A stretch of DNA of 64,000 bases, taken from assembly GCF_015694705.1 (NCBI RefSeq), contig NZ_JADQDR010000013.1, positions 1 through 64,000 on the forward strand, given 5' to 3'. Of the stretch, positions 48,019 through 55,564 are shown one piece after another. The notes under the pieces were generated by a model. That model saw nothing but the letters and a program-made list of their open reading frames with translations, had not been told where the DNA came from and searched no databases. How positions within the stretch are numbered: the first letter of the stretch is position 1; each line of letters starts with the position of its first letter. Source of the DNA: Pontibacter rufus (GTDB lineage: Bacteria > Bacteroidota > Bacteroidia > Cytophagales > Hymenobacteraceae). The position numbers and the translations under genes were made by a program.

Positions 48019-49890
48019 CTACATCAATTCTGCCAGTTCCAGCCAGCGAAATTCCTTTTCTTCAAGTTGCTGGTTTATACTTTTCAACTCTATGGCCCAG
48101 GCCGCCAGCTGCTCATGATCAGAGGTGCCACCAGCGTTCATGGTATCTATGAGCGTGGTTTTACGGGTTTCCAGCTGCGAGATTTCTTCTTCCAGCTGCT
48201 CATACTCTTTTTTCTCGGCATAAGTAGCTTTGCGTTTGTCTGATGATTGTTCCTGCTTTTTTTCGATAGCGGGTGCTGCGGCGATGCGTGCGGCTTCTTC
48301 CTGCTCCTGTTCTTTCTGCCAGGTGCGGTACTCGCTGTAGTTGCCGGGGAAGTTGCGTATTTTGCCCTCGCCCTCAAACACAAACAGGTGCTCTACCAGC
48401 CGATCCATAAAATAGCGGTCGTGGCTCACGATGAGGAGGCAGCCGCCAAAGTTGAGCAGGAAATCCTCTAGGATGTTGAGCGTGATGATGTCGAGGTCGT
48501 TGGTCGGCTCATCCAGAATCAGGAAGTTCGGATTTTTGATGAGCACGCGCAGCAGTTGCAAACGGCGCTTTTCGCCCCCGCTCAGCTTGCTCACAAACGT
48601 ATACTGCTGTGCCGGCGCAAACTGGAAGTGCTGCAGAAACTGGCTGGCGGTAATCACCTCGCCATTGGCCATTTCCACTACCTCGGCAATCTCTTTTACA
48701 ATATCGATAACCCGCTGGTCGTCCTTAAACGTGAGTTCTCCCTGGGTATAGTAGCCAAACACAGTAGTTTGACCGGCATCAATGGTGCCCGTGTCCGGTT
48801 GCAGTTGCCCTGTCAGCATGTTCAGGAAGGTGGACTTGCCGGTGCCATTCGGGCCCACAATGCCGATGCGGTCTTTCTTCTTGAAAACATAGGTAAAGTC
48901 AGCCACAATTTTTTTGTCGCCAAACGATTTGGAAAGATGATCCACCTCAATGATTTTTCCACCCTGTCGCGTCGTCTTTACCGATAGCTCCAGTGCCGGA
49001 CCGCTTACTTTTTTTGCTGCTTTTTCCTTCAGTTCCTCAAAGGCATCCACCCTATACTTGGCTTTGGTGCCGCGCGCCTTGGGCTGTCGCCGGATCCAGT
49101 CCAGCTCTTTGCGCATCAGGTTGCGTGCCTTCTCGGTTTCGGCGGCATCCATTTCTTCGCGCGCAGCTTTTTTCTCAATAAAATAGCTGTAGTTGCCTTT
49201 GTAAGTATAAATCTCGCCATTGTCGAGTTCTGCAATTTCGTTGGCCACCCTGTCCAGGAAATAACGGTCGTGCGTTACCATCAGCAGCGTGGTATTCTGC
49301 GTACCCAGCAAACCTTCCAGCCACTCAATGGTGTCCAGGTCCAGGTGGTTGGTCGGCTCGTCCAGTATCAGCATGGAGGGCTCTTCTATGAGCACGCGCG
49401 CCATGGCCACACGCTTGCGCTGACCGCCGGAGAGGTGTTTTATTTTATTGTCGAGGTTATGGATGCCGAGCTTGGAGAGGATTTGCTTTACCTTCACCTC
49501 AAAGTCCCAGGCCTGCAATTCTTCCATGCGCTCCATCAACTGCTGCATGTGATTGGCGCTGGTGTCCAGGTTTTCGAGGGCTGCCTCATACGCGCGCACC
49601 AGTTCCACCACCTCGCTTTGGCCCGAAAAAATAGTTTGTTGCACTGTCAGTTCTTCGTCCATTTCCGGGTTCTGACCTAAGTAGCCGATGCTTATACCTT
49701 TGCGGACGCTCACGCTGCCCTCATCGGGCGGCAGCTTGCCCGACAGTACGTTAAGCAAGGTTGTTTTGCCCGAGCCGTTTACGCCCACCAAAGCCACACG
49801 CTGACCCTGGCTTATGCCGAAGTTCAGGTTCTTGAAAAGCCACCGCTCGCCAAAACTTTTGGAAATATTTTCTGCTGATAAATAATTCAT
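48019..49890 (-). CDS. ABC-F family ATPase, Uup/YdiF-like
   Basis: A 623-residue soluble protein with two ABC ATPase domains and no membrane part. Domain 1 has Walker A GVNGSGKTTL (about 37-46), signature LSGGQRKRVAMARVL and Walker B LILDEPTNHLDLD. A charged linker (about 245-310, KARNLMRKELDWIRRQPKAR) is the P-site tRNA-interaction motif region. Domain 2 has GPNGTGKSTFL, LSGGEKRRLQLLRVL and LILDEPTNDLDI. A C-terminal coiled coil (about 545-620, KKEYEQLEEEISQLETRKTT) is of the Uup type. Such proteins act on the ribosome to relieve stalling or bind branched DNA. It is a single gene with terminators on both sides. Confidence 0.93.
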   Translation of the reverse strand: MNYLSAENISKSFGERWLFKNLNFGISQGQRVALVGVNGSGKTTLLNVLSGKLPPDEGSVSVRKGISIGYLGQNPEMDEELTVQQTIFSGQSEVVELVRAYEAALENLDTSANHMQQLMERMEELQAWDFEVKVKQILSKLGIHNLDNKIKHLSGGQRKRVAMARVLIEEPSMLILDEPTNHLDLDTIEWLEGLLGTQNTTLLMVTHDRYFLDRVANEIAELDNGEIYTYKGNYSYFIEKKAAREEMDAAETEKARNLMRKELDWIRRQPKARGTKAKYRVDAFEELKEKAAKKVSGPALELSVKTTRQGGKIIEVDHLSKSFGDKKIVADFTYVFKKKDRIGIVGPNGTGKSTFLNMLTGQLQPDTGTIDAGQTTVFGYYTQGELTFKDDQRVIDIVKEIAEVVEMANGEVITASQFLQHFQFAPAQQYTFVSKLSGGEKRRLQLLRVLIKNPNFLILDEPTNDLDIITLNILEDFLLNFGGCLLIVSHDRYFMDRLVEHLFVFEGEGKIRNFPGNYSEYRTWQKEQEQEEAARIAAAPAIEKKQEQSSDKRKATYAEKKEYEQLEEEISQLETRKTTLIDTMNAGGTSDHEQLAAWAIELKSINQQLEEKEFRWLELAELM

Positions 49891-49924
49891 GGCGCAAATT
49901 TAGCTATTCTGCGCGTAAGCCACA

Positions 49925-49974
49925 CGGTAAAATAAAAGAGGCAGGCCATTTGGCCTGCCTCTTTTATTTTACCG
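49925..49974. terminator. Long perfect hairpin terminator upstream of the ABC-F gene
   Basis: Perfect 24-base arms (49925-49948 and 49951-49974; the stem core is AAAAGAGGCAGGCCA) around TT, with A/T-rich feet. It lies 20 bases beyond the SPW-protein stop on the minus strand and serves that gene. Confidence 0.85.
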
Positions 49975-49993
49975 GAAAAGCGCTTCAGCTAAA

Positions 49994-50386
49994 CTAGGGC
50001 CTTACCCTGTCGTGCTGCGGATGTACAGTGCGGTAAGAGGTGCTGGGTACGCGGTGTGTGGTTAATGATGCCAGAATAGAGAAGATGCCGCCTACTACAT
50101 GCGGAACATATACCTCATCGGCAAAATTAAACATCCAGGGTGTCAGGGCCAAAATGACGCCAAGGCCGAAGTCCATCATCAGGTGCGATGTCATGGGTAT
50201 CTTTTTGATAATGCCGGGTTCATAGTTGGTGCAGACTGCCTGTACCAGTACTATTATACCTGCAATCACCATGGTCCAGGTAGCAGCAGAGCTGTCTGCA
50301 AAATCAAATACCCAGGGGGCTATCACAAAAATGATTCCCACGATATAGTCTAATATGCCGTGAAAACGGGTTGGAATGAATCTCAT
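49994..50386 (-). CDS. SPW-repeat membrane protein
   Basis: A 130-residue membrane protein with four helices arranged as two repeats of the SPW family (PF03779). Repeat 1 is LDYIVGIIFVIAPWVFDFAD and repeat 2 is LMMDFGLGVILALTPWMFNF, each with the conserved Pro-Trp followed by an aromatic residue. The function is not known; related genes are often single and respond to stress in other bacteria. The N-terminus MRFIPTRFHGILDY supports ATG 50386. The C-terminus (HPQHDRVRP) is hydrophilic. It has its own terminator and about 125 bases of upstream space. Confidence 0.85.
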   Translation of the reverse strand: MRFIPTRFHGILDYIVGIIFVIAPWVFDFADSSAATWTMVIAGIIVLVQAVCTNYEPGIIKKIPMTSHLMMDFGLGVILALTPWMFNFADEVYVPHVVGGIFSILASLTTHRVPSTSYRTVHPQHDRVRP

Positions 50387-50512
50387 ATATTTGTCTCCTT
50401 TGTGGTTAATTTCCAGGCTTTTATACGAGATGGTTTTAAGAGGCGTAACAAAAAAGGTGCAATTTTTTATACTGATTTTTCGGAGGGAAGTACTTGCTCC
50501 GGTGGTAAATAC

Positions 50513-51013
50513 TTACTTGGTTGTAACCACTGTTTGCGCTATGTAGTCGTGCAGCATCTGTTTGCGGCGGGTATTCAGAATCAGCAGAAAACCAAGGCAC
50601 AGGGGCAGCGCAGAGGCAAATTTAGAAAAGTAACGCAGGTTGGCTTGTGCCAGGCCAATGCGGTTGCCCCGCACATCTGTTACTTCCAGCCCCAGGGTAA
50701 ATTTGCCGATAGTAGCTTGTTTGGGCGAAGCCTCCAGCAGGGTATAGTATAGCCAGTGCAATACCGGAAAATAAAGGTTAAAAAACAGCGTTTTGCCGAT
50801 CAGGATCATGTTCAGCAGGTTAAGGTTATTTTCCTGCCATAAATCCTTCCAGGTATACAGGTGCTCAGGCTTTTTGGCCATAGCGTATAAAAGGATAGTA
50901 TACCAGAAAAAGAGCAGCGTTGTATCAACCAGGAAGGCGACAAACCGGTTTGTCAGGCTGCCGTATAGCGTGGAACGCTTCAGCAGGATAGGAGAAGGTA
51001 TAGCAGTTTGCAT
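50513..51013 (-). CDS. RDD-family membrane protein
   Basis: A 166-residue membrane protein with three or four helices. The opening LKRSTLYGSLTNRFVAFLVD holds the Arg-x6-Asp pattern that names the RDD family, followed by helices near 25-45 and 75-95, and PKQATIGKFTLGLEVTDVRG with the typical Lys-Gly-Asp-rich loop (KxxlGlkV). The C-terminal half includes LCLGFLLILNTRRKQMLHDY, also typical. Roles of RDD proteins are varied and mostly unproven; ion antiport has been shown for some. It is a single gene separated from murI by 312 bases of AT-rich DNA. Confidence 0.85.
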   Translation of the reverse strand: MQTAIPSPILLKRSTLYGSLTNRFVAFLVDTTLLFFWYTILLYAMAKKPEHLYTWKDLWQENNLNLLNMILIGKTLFFNLYFPVLHWLYYTLLEASPKQATIGKFTLGLEVTDVRGNRIGLAQANLRYFSKFASALPLCLGFLLILNTRRKQMLHDYIAQTVVTTK

Positions 51014-51325
51014 TGACGGACCGGTTAAAAATAAAATAACAAATGAAAGCTGGCCTGGATGAAAGGAGTTACAGGGATGTACCCGACGAGGTGTCTGTTT
51101 TTAGAGCCGCAGCCCGTATTTAGTGTATTTAAATATACTTATATAGTTTAAAACAAACAAATTTTTAAACTATAATAATAGCAAATATATAAAGCATGGG
51201 GATAGCACTTAAAAGCTTAACTTTTTGATGTGCCTGAAAATTCAACCAGGCTGAAAATACTAGTGAACGGATATAATTTGTAAGTCTGTAGCGGGTTATT
51301 TGCTTTTTATATAATTTCGCTTCTG
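51014..51325. other. AT-rich intergenic region with hairpin
   Basis: A divergent gap between the RDD gene and murI. At 51142-51174 there are 12-base inverted arms, TATAGTTTAAAA and its complement, with a 9-base loop; this could be an operator or a hairpin. TAATTTCG at 51312 is one mismatch from a -7 box but too close to the murI start to be convincing. No small ORF is supported. Confidence 0.4.
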
Positions 51326-52141
51326 ATGGTAAATGAACTGAAACAACGGCCTGTCGGCATTTTTGACAGCGGCATCGGCGGCCTTACGGTGGCGCAGGCA
51401 ATTATTAATGTATTGCCAAACGAGCGCCTGCTATACTTTGGCGACACCGCTCACCTGCCTTATGGCGATAAATCTACAGCAGCCATACAATCCTACGCCA
51501 TAAAAATATGCGACCTGCTGATTAAGCAGCAATGCAAACTGATTCTGATTGCCTGCAACTCAGCCTCAGCGGCTGCCTATGAACTGGTGCGCGAATATGT
51601 AGGCAGCAAGGCCAAAGTGCTGAACGTGATTGACCCCACCGTTGCGTACATCGGCCATACTTACCCCGGCAAAACCATCGGCCTGATTGGCACCAAGCAA
51701 ACCGTAAATTCCAATGTATACAAGAAGAAGATAGACGACCTGGATGTAAAAATTACGCTGAAATCGCTTGCCACGCCCTTGCTGGCCGACATGATAGAGG
51801 AAGGCTTTTTTAACGATTCCATCTCCGAAAGCGTCATCCATGCTTATCTCTCTAACGCAGAGCTGAACGATATTGAGGGCCTTATACTGGGTTGCACGCA
51901 TTACCCGCTTATCAAAAAGCAGATAGAGCAGTTTTACGAAGGCAAAGTAGATGTGCTGGATGCCAGCCAGATAGTAGCTGCACACGTAAAAGCGTTCCTG
52001 GAGCAACACGATTTGGCCGCCGAAAAGCGGAAAGGCGACCATCAGTTCTACGTTTCCGACTTTACCCGCTCTTTCGAGGAAAGCACCCGTATCTTCTTTA
52101 AACGCCAGGTACGCCTGAAGCATTATCCGCTGTGGGAGTAG
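51326..52141 (+). CDS. murI: Glutamate racemase
   Basis: A 271-residue cytosolic enzyme that makes D-glutamate for peptidoglycan without a cofactor. Both catalytic cysteines are present in their motifs: LILIACNSASAAAY (Cys near 76) and LILGCTHYPLIKKQ (Cys near 191). The N-terminal PVGIFDSGIGGLTVAQAI and FGDTAHLPYGDKS blocks bind the substrate carboxylates. The length is normal. The start ATG 51326 agrees with the family. It is transcribed toward the nuo genes, but 231 bases and a possible promoter separate them, so co-transcription is not assumed. Confidence 0.95.
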   Translation: MVNELKQRPVGIFDSGIGGLTVAQAIINVLPNERLLYFGDTAHLPYGDKSTAAIQSYAIKICDLLIKQQCKLILIACNSASAAAYELVREYVGSKAKVLNVIDPTVAYIGHTYPGKTIGLIGTKQTVNSNVYKKKIDDLDVKITLKSLATPLLADMIEEGFFNDSISESVIHAYLSNAELNDIEGLILGCTHYPLIKKQIEQFYEGKVDVLDASQIVAAHVKAFLEQHDLAAEKRKGDHQFYVSDFTRSFEESTRIFFKRQVRLKHYPLWE

Positions 52142-52344
52142 GTGTGCGCTGTGCGAATTATAAGTTACGAATAGGAAGTGATGCCGCTGGCGCGGGTTTC
52201 CGGCCCGTGACTTTGTAGATACTGTGAGGCCCGGGGTATCCTGAGGGGCCGAAAATCCGGTTTACAACTATACTGCCACAATAGCACATTAAAACAGCAG
52301 CACATTAACCAATCTGCTCATCCCAAATCTTCAGATTAAACCCT

Positions 52345-52352
52345 TATCTTTG
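52345..52352 (+). promoter_or_regulatory. Possible -7 box of the nuo operon
   Basis: TATCTTTG matches the Bacteroidota -7 consensus TAnnTTTG exactly and lies 20 bases before the nuoH start. No TTTG box is found at the normal distance upstream, so support is partial. Confidence 0.4.
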
Positions 52353-52372
52353 CTTAAAACAAACAACCGCGT

Positions 52373-53476
52373 ATGCTTGCTTTTGTGCTCACACTTGTGC
52401 TTTTGCTGGGGATAGTCATCGTGCTGGCGTATGCAGAGCGGAAAGTGGCAGCTTTTATGCAGGACCGCCTGGGGCCGACGGAGGCTGGGCCGTACGGCTC
52501 GCTGCAGTCGGTGCTGGATGTGCTGAAACTGCTGCAGAAAGAAGATATTGTGCCTGCCGCCGCCGATAAAAAGCTTTTTAAGCTGGCGCCCATCCTCATT
52601 TTTGCCGCTGTGTTCGCGGGTTTCGCGGTGATACCTTTTGCGCCCGCATTGGTGCCGGCCGGTATTGGCATTGGCGTATTTTATTTATTAGCCATTATTT
52701 CGCTGGATGTGGTAGGCTTGCTGATGGCAGGCTGGGGCTCTAATAACAAGTATGCCATGCTGGGGGCCATGCGCTCGGTAGCGCAGATTGTTTCTTATGA
52801 AATTCCGGCGGGACTGGCCATACTTTCGGCCGTGATGGTCTGCCAGTCGCTGGATTTCCAGGAAATAAGCTACCAGCAGGGGGCACTCATCAACCAGTTT
52901 CCGGGTTTGGAGTATGATATGAACTGGCTGTTCGGCATCCGGGAACTGGGCATCAATACCACCACAATTGGCGGCATACTGACCTGGAACATTTTCCGGG
53001 CGCCTATGCTGCTGGTGAGCTTTGTGCTATACTTTATCGCCTCGCTGGCCGAGAGCAACCGTGCGCCTTTTGACATTCCGGAGGCAGAATCGGAGCTGGT
53101 GGCGGGCTTTCATGTGGAATATTCGGGCTTCCGGTTTGCCGTGCTCTTTCTGGCCGAGTATAGTATGATGGTGCTCGTGAGCCTGGTAGCGGTAGTCCTT
53201 TTCCTGGGAAGCTGGAACACGCCGCTCCCGAACATCGGCCCTGTCAGCCTGGCTTACTGGACGAGCGGCACTGTGGGAGAACTGTCAGGTATACTATGGG
53301 GCGCGTTCTGGCTGCTGAGCAAAACGTTTGTGTTGCTGTTTCTGCAGTTGCAAATCCGCTGGACGTACCCGCGCCTGCGTGTAGACCAACTCATGCACCT
53401 GTGCTGGAAAGTGCTAACACCGGTGGCGTTGGGCGTGGTTTTGCTGGCCGGCATCTGGCGGCTGCTGATGGTATGA
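52373..53476 (+). CDS. nuoH: NADH-quinone oxidoreductase subunit H
   Basis: A 367-residue membrane subunit of complex I that links the hydrophilic arm to the proton channels and helps form the quinone site. The characteristic loop LAESNRAPFDIPEAESELVA (near 222-241) is intact, as are YAERKVAAFMQDRLGPTEAG (near 21-40) and MRSVAQIVSYEIPAGLAILS (near 137-156). About eight helices are seen. It is the first gene of the nuo run here: nuoA-G are not between it and murI, so those subunits must be encoded elsewhere. A REP-like palindrome separates it from nuoI. Confidence 0.96.
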   Translation: MLAFVLTLVLLLGIVIVLAYAERKVAAFMQDRLGPTEAGPYGSLQSVLDVLKLLQKEDIVPAAADKKLFKLAPILIFAAVFAGFAVIPFAPALVPAGIGIGVFYLLAIISLDVVGLLMAGWGSNNKYAMLGAMRSVAQIVSYEIPAGLAILSAVMVCQSLDFQEISYQQGALINQFPGLEYDMNWLFGIRELGINTTTIGGILTWNIFRAPMLLVSFVLYFIASLAESNRAPFDIPEAESELVAGFHVEYSGFRFAVLFLAEYSMMVLVSLVAVVLFLGSWNTPLPNIGPVSLAYWTSGTVGELSGILWGAFWLLSKTFVLLFLQLQIRWTYPRLRVDQLMHLCWKVLTPVALGVVLLAGIWRLLMV

Positions 53477-53505
53477 AATTAGTTAGAGAGTTAAAAATAA
53501 TCATA

Positions 53506-53646
53506 CCGCAAGTTTAGCGAAGCGTAACTTGTGGTTATACTTGGCAGCAAGTTTTCAACTTGCGTAGCTATAGTATAAAGTATGATTTCGCAAGTTGAAA
53601 ACTTGCTTTATGCAGTGCCACAAGTTACGCTTCGCTAAACTTGCGG
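53506..53646. repeat. REP/MITE-like palindromic element between nuoH and nuoI
   Basis: The 141-base unit has perfect 29-base terminal inverted repeats (53506-53534 and 53618-53646, starting CCGCAAGTTTAGCGAAGC). It also has an inner pair of 18-base inverted copies at 53547-53564 and 53589-53606 (GCAAGTTTTCAACTTGCG), each itself a small hairpin. The whole element is close to one large cruciform. It fills the nuoH-nuoI gap. Confidence 0.8.
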
Positions 53647-53660
53647 CAGGGAAATTTGAA

Positions 53661-54263
53661 ATGGAAAAAGCAATTAAACATAAAAGCGGGTTTCGGGAAT
53701 CAGTGCAGTCGCTGTTGAGCGGCTTGCGCCTGACGTGGCGGCATTTCCGCAACGCCAGAAGCCGCCGCACGCCGGAGTATGTATCCGATAAGAATTACTT
53801 CAGCCAGCCCGACGGACTTGTAACGCTGAAGTACCCGTACGAGGCGCTGCCCGTGCCCGACAACGGCCGCTACCGCCTGCACAACGAAATAGACGACTGC
53901 ATTGTCTGCGATTTGTGCGCCAAAGTATGCCCCGTTAACTGCATCACCATCGAATCAGTAAAGGCGACCGAAGAAATCGGCGCTACCTCAGACGGCACCA
54001 AAAAGCGGCTTTTTGCCCCGGTTTTTGACATCGACATGGCCAAATGCTGTTATTGCGGCCTTTGCACCACCGTGTGCCCCACCGACTGCCTGACGATGAC
54101 GCCCGTATATGATTTCGCGGAAGTAAACATCAAAAACATGATTTACCACTTCACCGATCTCACGCCAGAAGAAGCTGAAGAAAAGAAGCAGCTACTGGCC
54201 AGGCAGCAGGAAGAAATGGCCGCGGCCAAAGCGGCTGCCCTCGCAGCGCGGAAGCAGGCTTAA
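53661..54263 (+). CDS. nuoI: NADH-quinone oxidoreductase subunit I (2 x 4Fe-4S)
   Basis: ATG 53661 gives 200 residues. The frame stays open back to 53595, but those codons lie inside the REP-like element and do not belong to the family. The protein carries two 4Fe-4S clusters (N6a/N6b) that pass electrons toward the quinone. The Cys motifs are CIVCDLCAKVCPVNCITI (near 77-94) and CCYCGLCTTVCPTDCLTM (near 123-140). The N-terminus has GLRLTWRHFRNARSRRTPEY, typical of NuoI, and the C-terminus is a charged Ala/Glu/Lys helix. It is followed by a small membrane protein gene after 38 bases. Confidence 0.95.
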   Translation: MEKAIKHKSGFRESVQSLLSGLRLTWRHFRNARSRRTPEYVSDKNYFSQPDGLVTLKYPYEALPVPDNGRYRLHNEIDDCIVCDLCAKVCPVNCITIESVKATEEIGATSDGTKKRLFAPVFDIDMAKCCYCGLCTTVCPTDCLTMTPVYDFAEVNIKNMIYHFTDLTPEEAEEKKQLLARQQEEMAAAKAAALAARKQA

Positions 54264-54301
54264 ACGTTAACAGTTAAATAGTTGAGGAAGGCTTTATAGA
54301 T

Positions 54302-54478
54302 ATGAAAGTAGCAAAAATTTTATTCTTCCTGTTTGTTGTACTGATGGGCGGCGTGATGTCCTGGTATGGGTACGAGGCGGTAAAACAGCAACCCTTGTCT
54401 TCTGTCCTTTTCTTCGGAGGCTTTGTTGTTGTCTTTGCCGGCGTAATAGGTATTTTTGTAATCGCTTCACGTAAGTGA
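54302..54478 (+). CDS. Small two-helix membrane protein within the nuo operon, 58 residues
   Basis: A short gene between nuoI and nuoJ. It starts MKVAKILFFLFVVLMGGVMS (helix 1), then a polar hairpin with WYGYEAVKQQPLS, then helix 2 (FGGFVVVFAGVIGIFVIAS) and a basic end. Both predicted helices are long enough to cross the membrane. It lies in the same direction between complex I subunits, with 38 and 73 bases on either side. It is not one of the 14 standard Nuo subunits. It may be an accessory or assembly factor, or an unrelated gene carried in the operon; no family is recognised. Confidence 0.6.
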   Translation: MKVAKILFFLFVVLMGGVMSWYGYEAVKQQPLSSVLFFGGFVVVFAGVIGIFVIASRK

Positions 54479-54551
54479 TAAATGATTAATGTTTTTGCAA
54501 AATCATAGCTACAGCGCTGATTGACAAGTATCAATTCAAAGAACCAAACCC

Positions 54552-55064
54552 ATGCTTTTCTACCTTTTCGCTACACTGGCTATACTTTCGGCTGCTTACA
54601 TGGTACTGACGCGCAACCTGCTGTATGCGGGCTTTTCGCTGCTGGTAACATTGCTGAGTGTGGCCGGTATTTACGTGCTGCTGTACGCTGATTTTGTGGC
54701 CGTAACGCAGCTGATGGTATACGTGGGCGGTGTGCTGGTGCTCATACTTTTCGGCATCATGCTCAGCAGCCGGGTACACGACAAATCGGTATTGTCGGAG
54801 AGCGTGAACAAAGTATGGGGCGTTGTGGTGACCGGGTTTATACTTGTCGGGCTAAGCTATACGATTTTGAACGCTAACATCAGCGCGTTGCCGTGGCTGC
54901 AGGCTGCCGGAACCGATGTGCTGGGCCAGCAGAAAAGTACGGTGCAACGTGTAGGCATCAAACTGATGACAGATTTTGTGGTGCCGTTTGAGCTTGCATC
55001 GCTGCTGCTGCTCATCGCCCTGATTGGCGCCGCCTACATCGCCACCGATAAACCCAAAGTATAA
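54552..55064 (+). CDS. nuoJ: NADH-quinone oxidoreductase subunit J
   Basis: A 170-residue membrane subunit of complex I with five helices. The family start MLFYLFATLAILSAAYMVLT is followed by NLLYAGFSLLVTLLSVAGIY and FVAVTQLMVYVGGVLVLILF (near 57-76), the conserved third helix whose pi-bulge rearranges during proton pumping. The C-terminal helix has FVVPFELASLLLLIALIGAA. The length is similar to E. coli NuoJ (184). The start is ATG 54552. nuoK begins 2 bases after the stop, so they are translationally linked. Confidence 0.95.
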   Translation: MLFYLFATLAILSAAYMVLTRNLLYAGFSLLVTLLSVAGIYVLLYADFVAVTQLMVYVGGVLVLILFGIMLSSRVHDKSVLSESVNKVWGVVVTGFILVGLSYTILNANISALPWLQAAGTDVLGQQKSTVQRVGIKLMTDFVVPFELASLLLLIALIGAAYIATDKPKV

Positions 55065-55066
55065 GT

Positions 55067-55381
55067 ATGATGCAGATTCCGCTGGAGCATATCCTTATTT
55101 TGAGCGCCGTGCTGTTCAGCCTCGGCATATTGGCCGTCATCACCAAACGCCACGCGGTGGTGGTGCTGATGGGCATTGAGCTGATTTTTAATGCCGCCAA
55201 CCTCAACCTCGTCGCGTTTAGCCGCCACGACCCTTCGCTGCTGCAGGGCCAGCTTTTTTCGCTTTTCGTGATGGTGGTAGCTGCCGCCGAAGCTGCCGTG
55301 GCGCTGGCCATCGTGCTGCGTGTGTACCAGTATTTCAGAACCGCCAACCTGAACGAGATAGTAAGCAAAGAGAACAACTAG
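55067..55381 (+). CDS. nuoK: NADH-quinone oxidoreductase subunit K
   Basis: A 104-residue three-helix subunit of complex I, related to MrpC. LEHILILSAVLFSLGILAVI is helix 1, then RHAVVVLMGIELIFNAANLN with the key Glu of helix 2, then a third helix (MVVAAAEAAVALAIVLRVYQ) containing the second Glu of the proton path. The length is normal (E. coli 100). A double ATG (55067 and 55070) gives two possible starts. A REP-like element follows 8 bases after the stop, before nuoL. Confidence 0.96.
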   Translation: MMQIPLEHILILSAVLFSLGILAVITKRHAVVVLMGIELIFNAANLNLVAFSRHDPSLLQGQLFSLFVMVVAAAEAAVALAIVLRVYQYFRTANLNEIVSKENN

Positions 55382-55388
55382 GATTTAA

Positions 55389-55486
55389 GACTAGGATTTA
55401 TAAGATTTAGTGATTATAGGATTCAATAACTGGGTAATAACTGGCATAATAATCCTATTCATCCTTAAATCTTATAAATCCTAGTC
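55389..55486. repeat. REP-like inverted repeat between nuoK and nuoL
   Basis: Inverted ends at 55389-55423 and 55451-55486 share GACTAGGATTTATAAGATTTA and, a few bases on, ATAGGATT in complement. The centre is about 27 bases. The sequence is AT-rich and unrelated to the element at 53506. It is non-coding and forms a strong hairpin inside the operon. Confidence 0.7.
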
Positions 55487-55564
55487 CTTTATACTTAACT
55501 TTGGCCGCCGTTACAGCACAACACTGTAGCCGGACAACCACAACCCGAAACGACAAAACAGAAT

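Noticed and set aside
52180..52265. GC-rich stretch with GGCGCGGGTTTCCGGCCCGTG as another REP element
   Set aside because: It resembles worn repeats, but I could not find a matching inverted partner, so it is not listed.
53595..53660. Upstream part of the nuoI frame
   Set aside because: It is encoded by the right half of the REP-like element and lacks any resemblance to NuoI.
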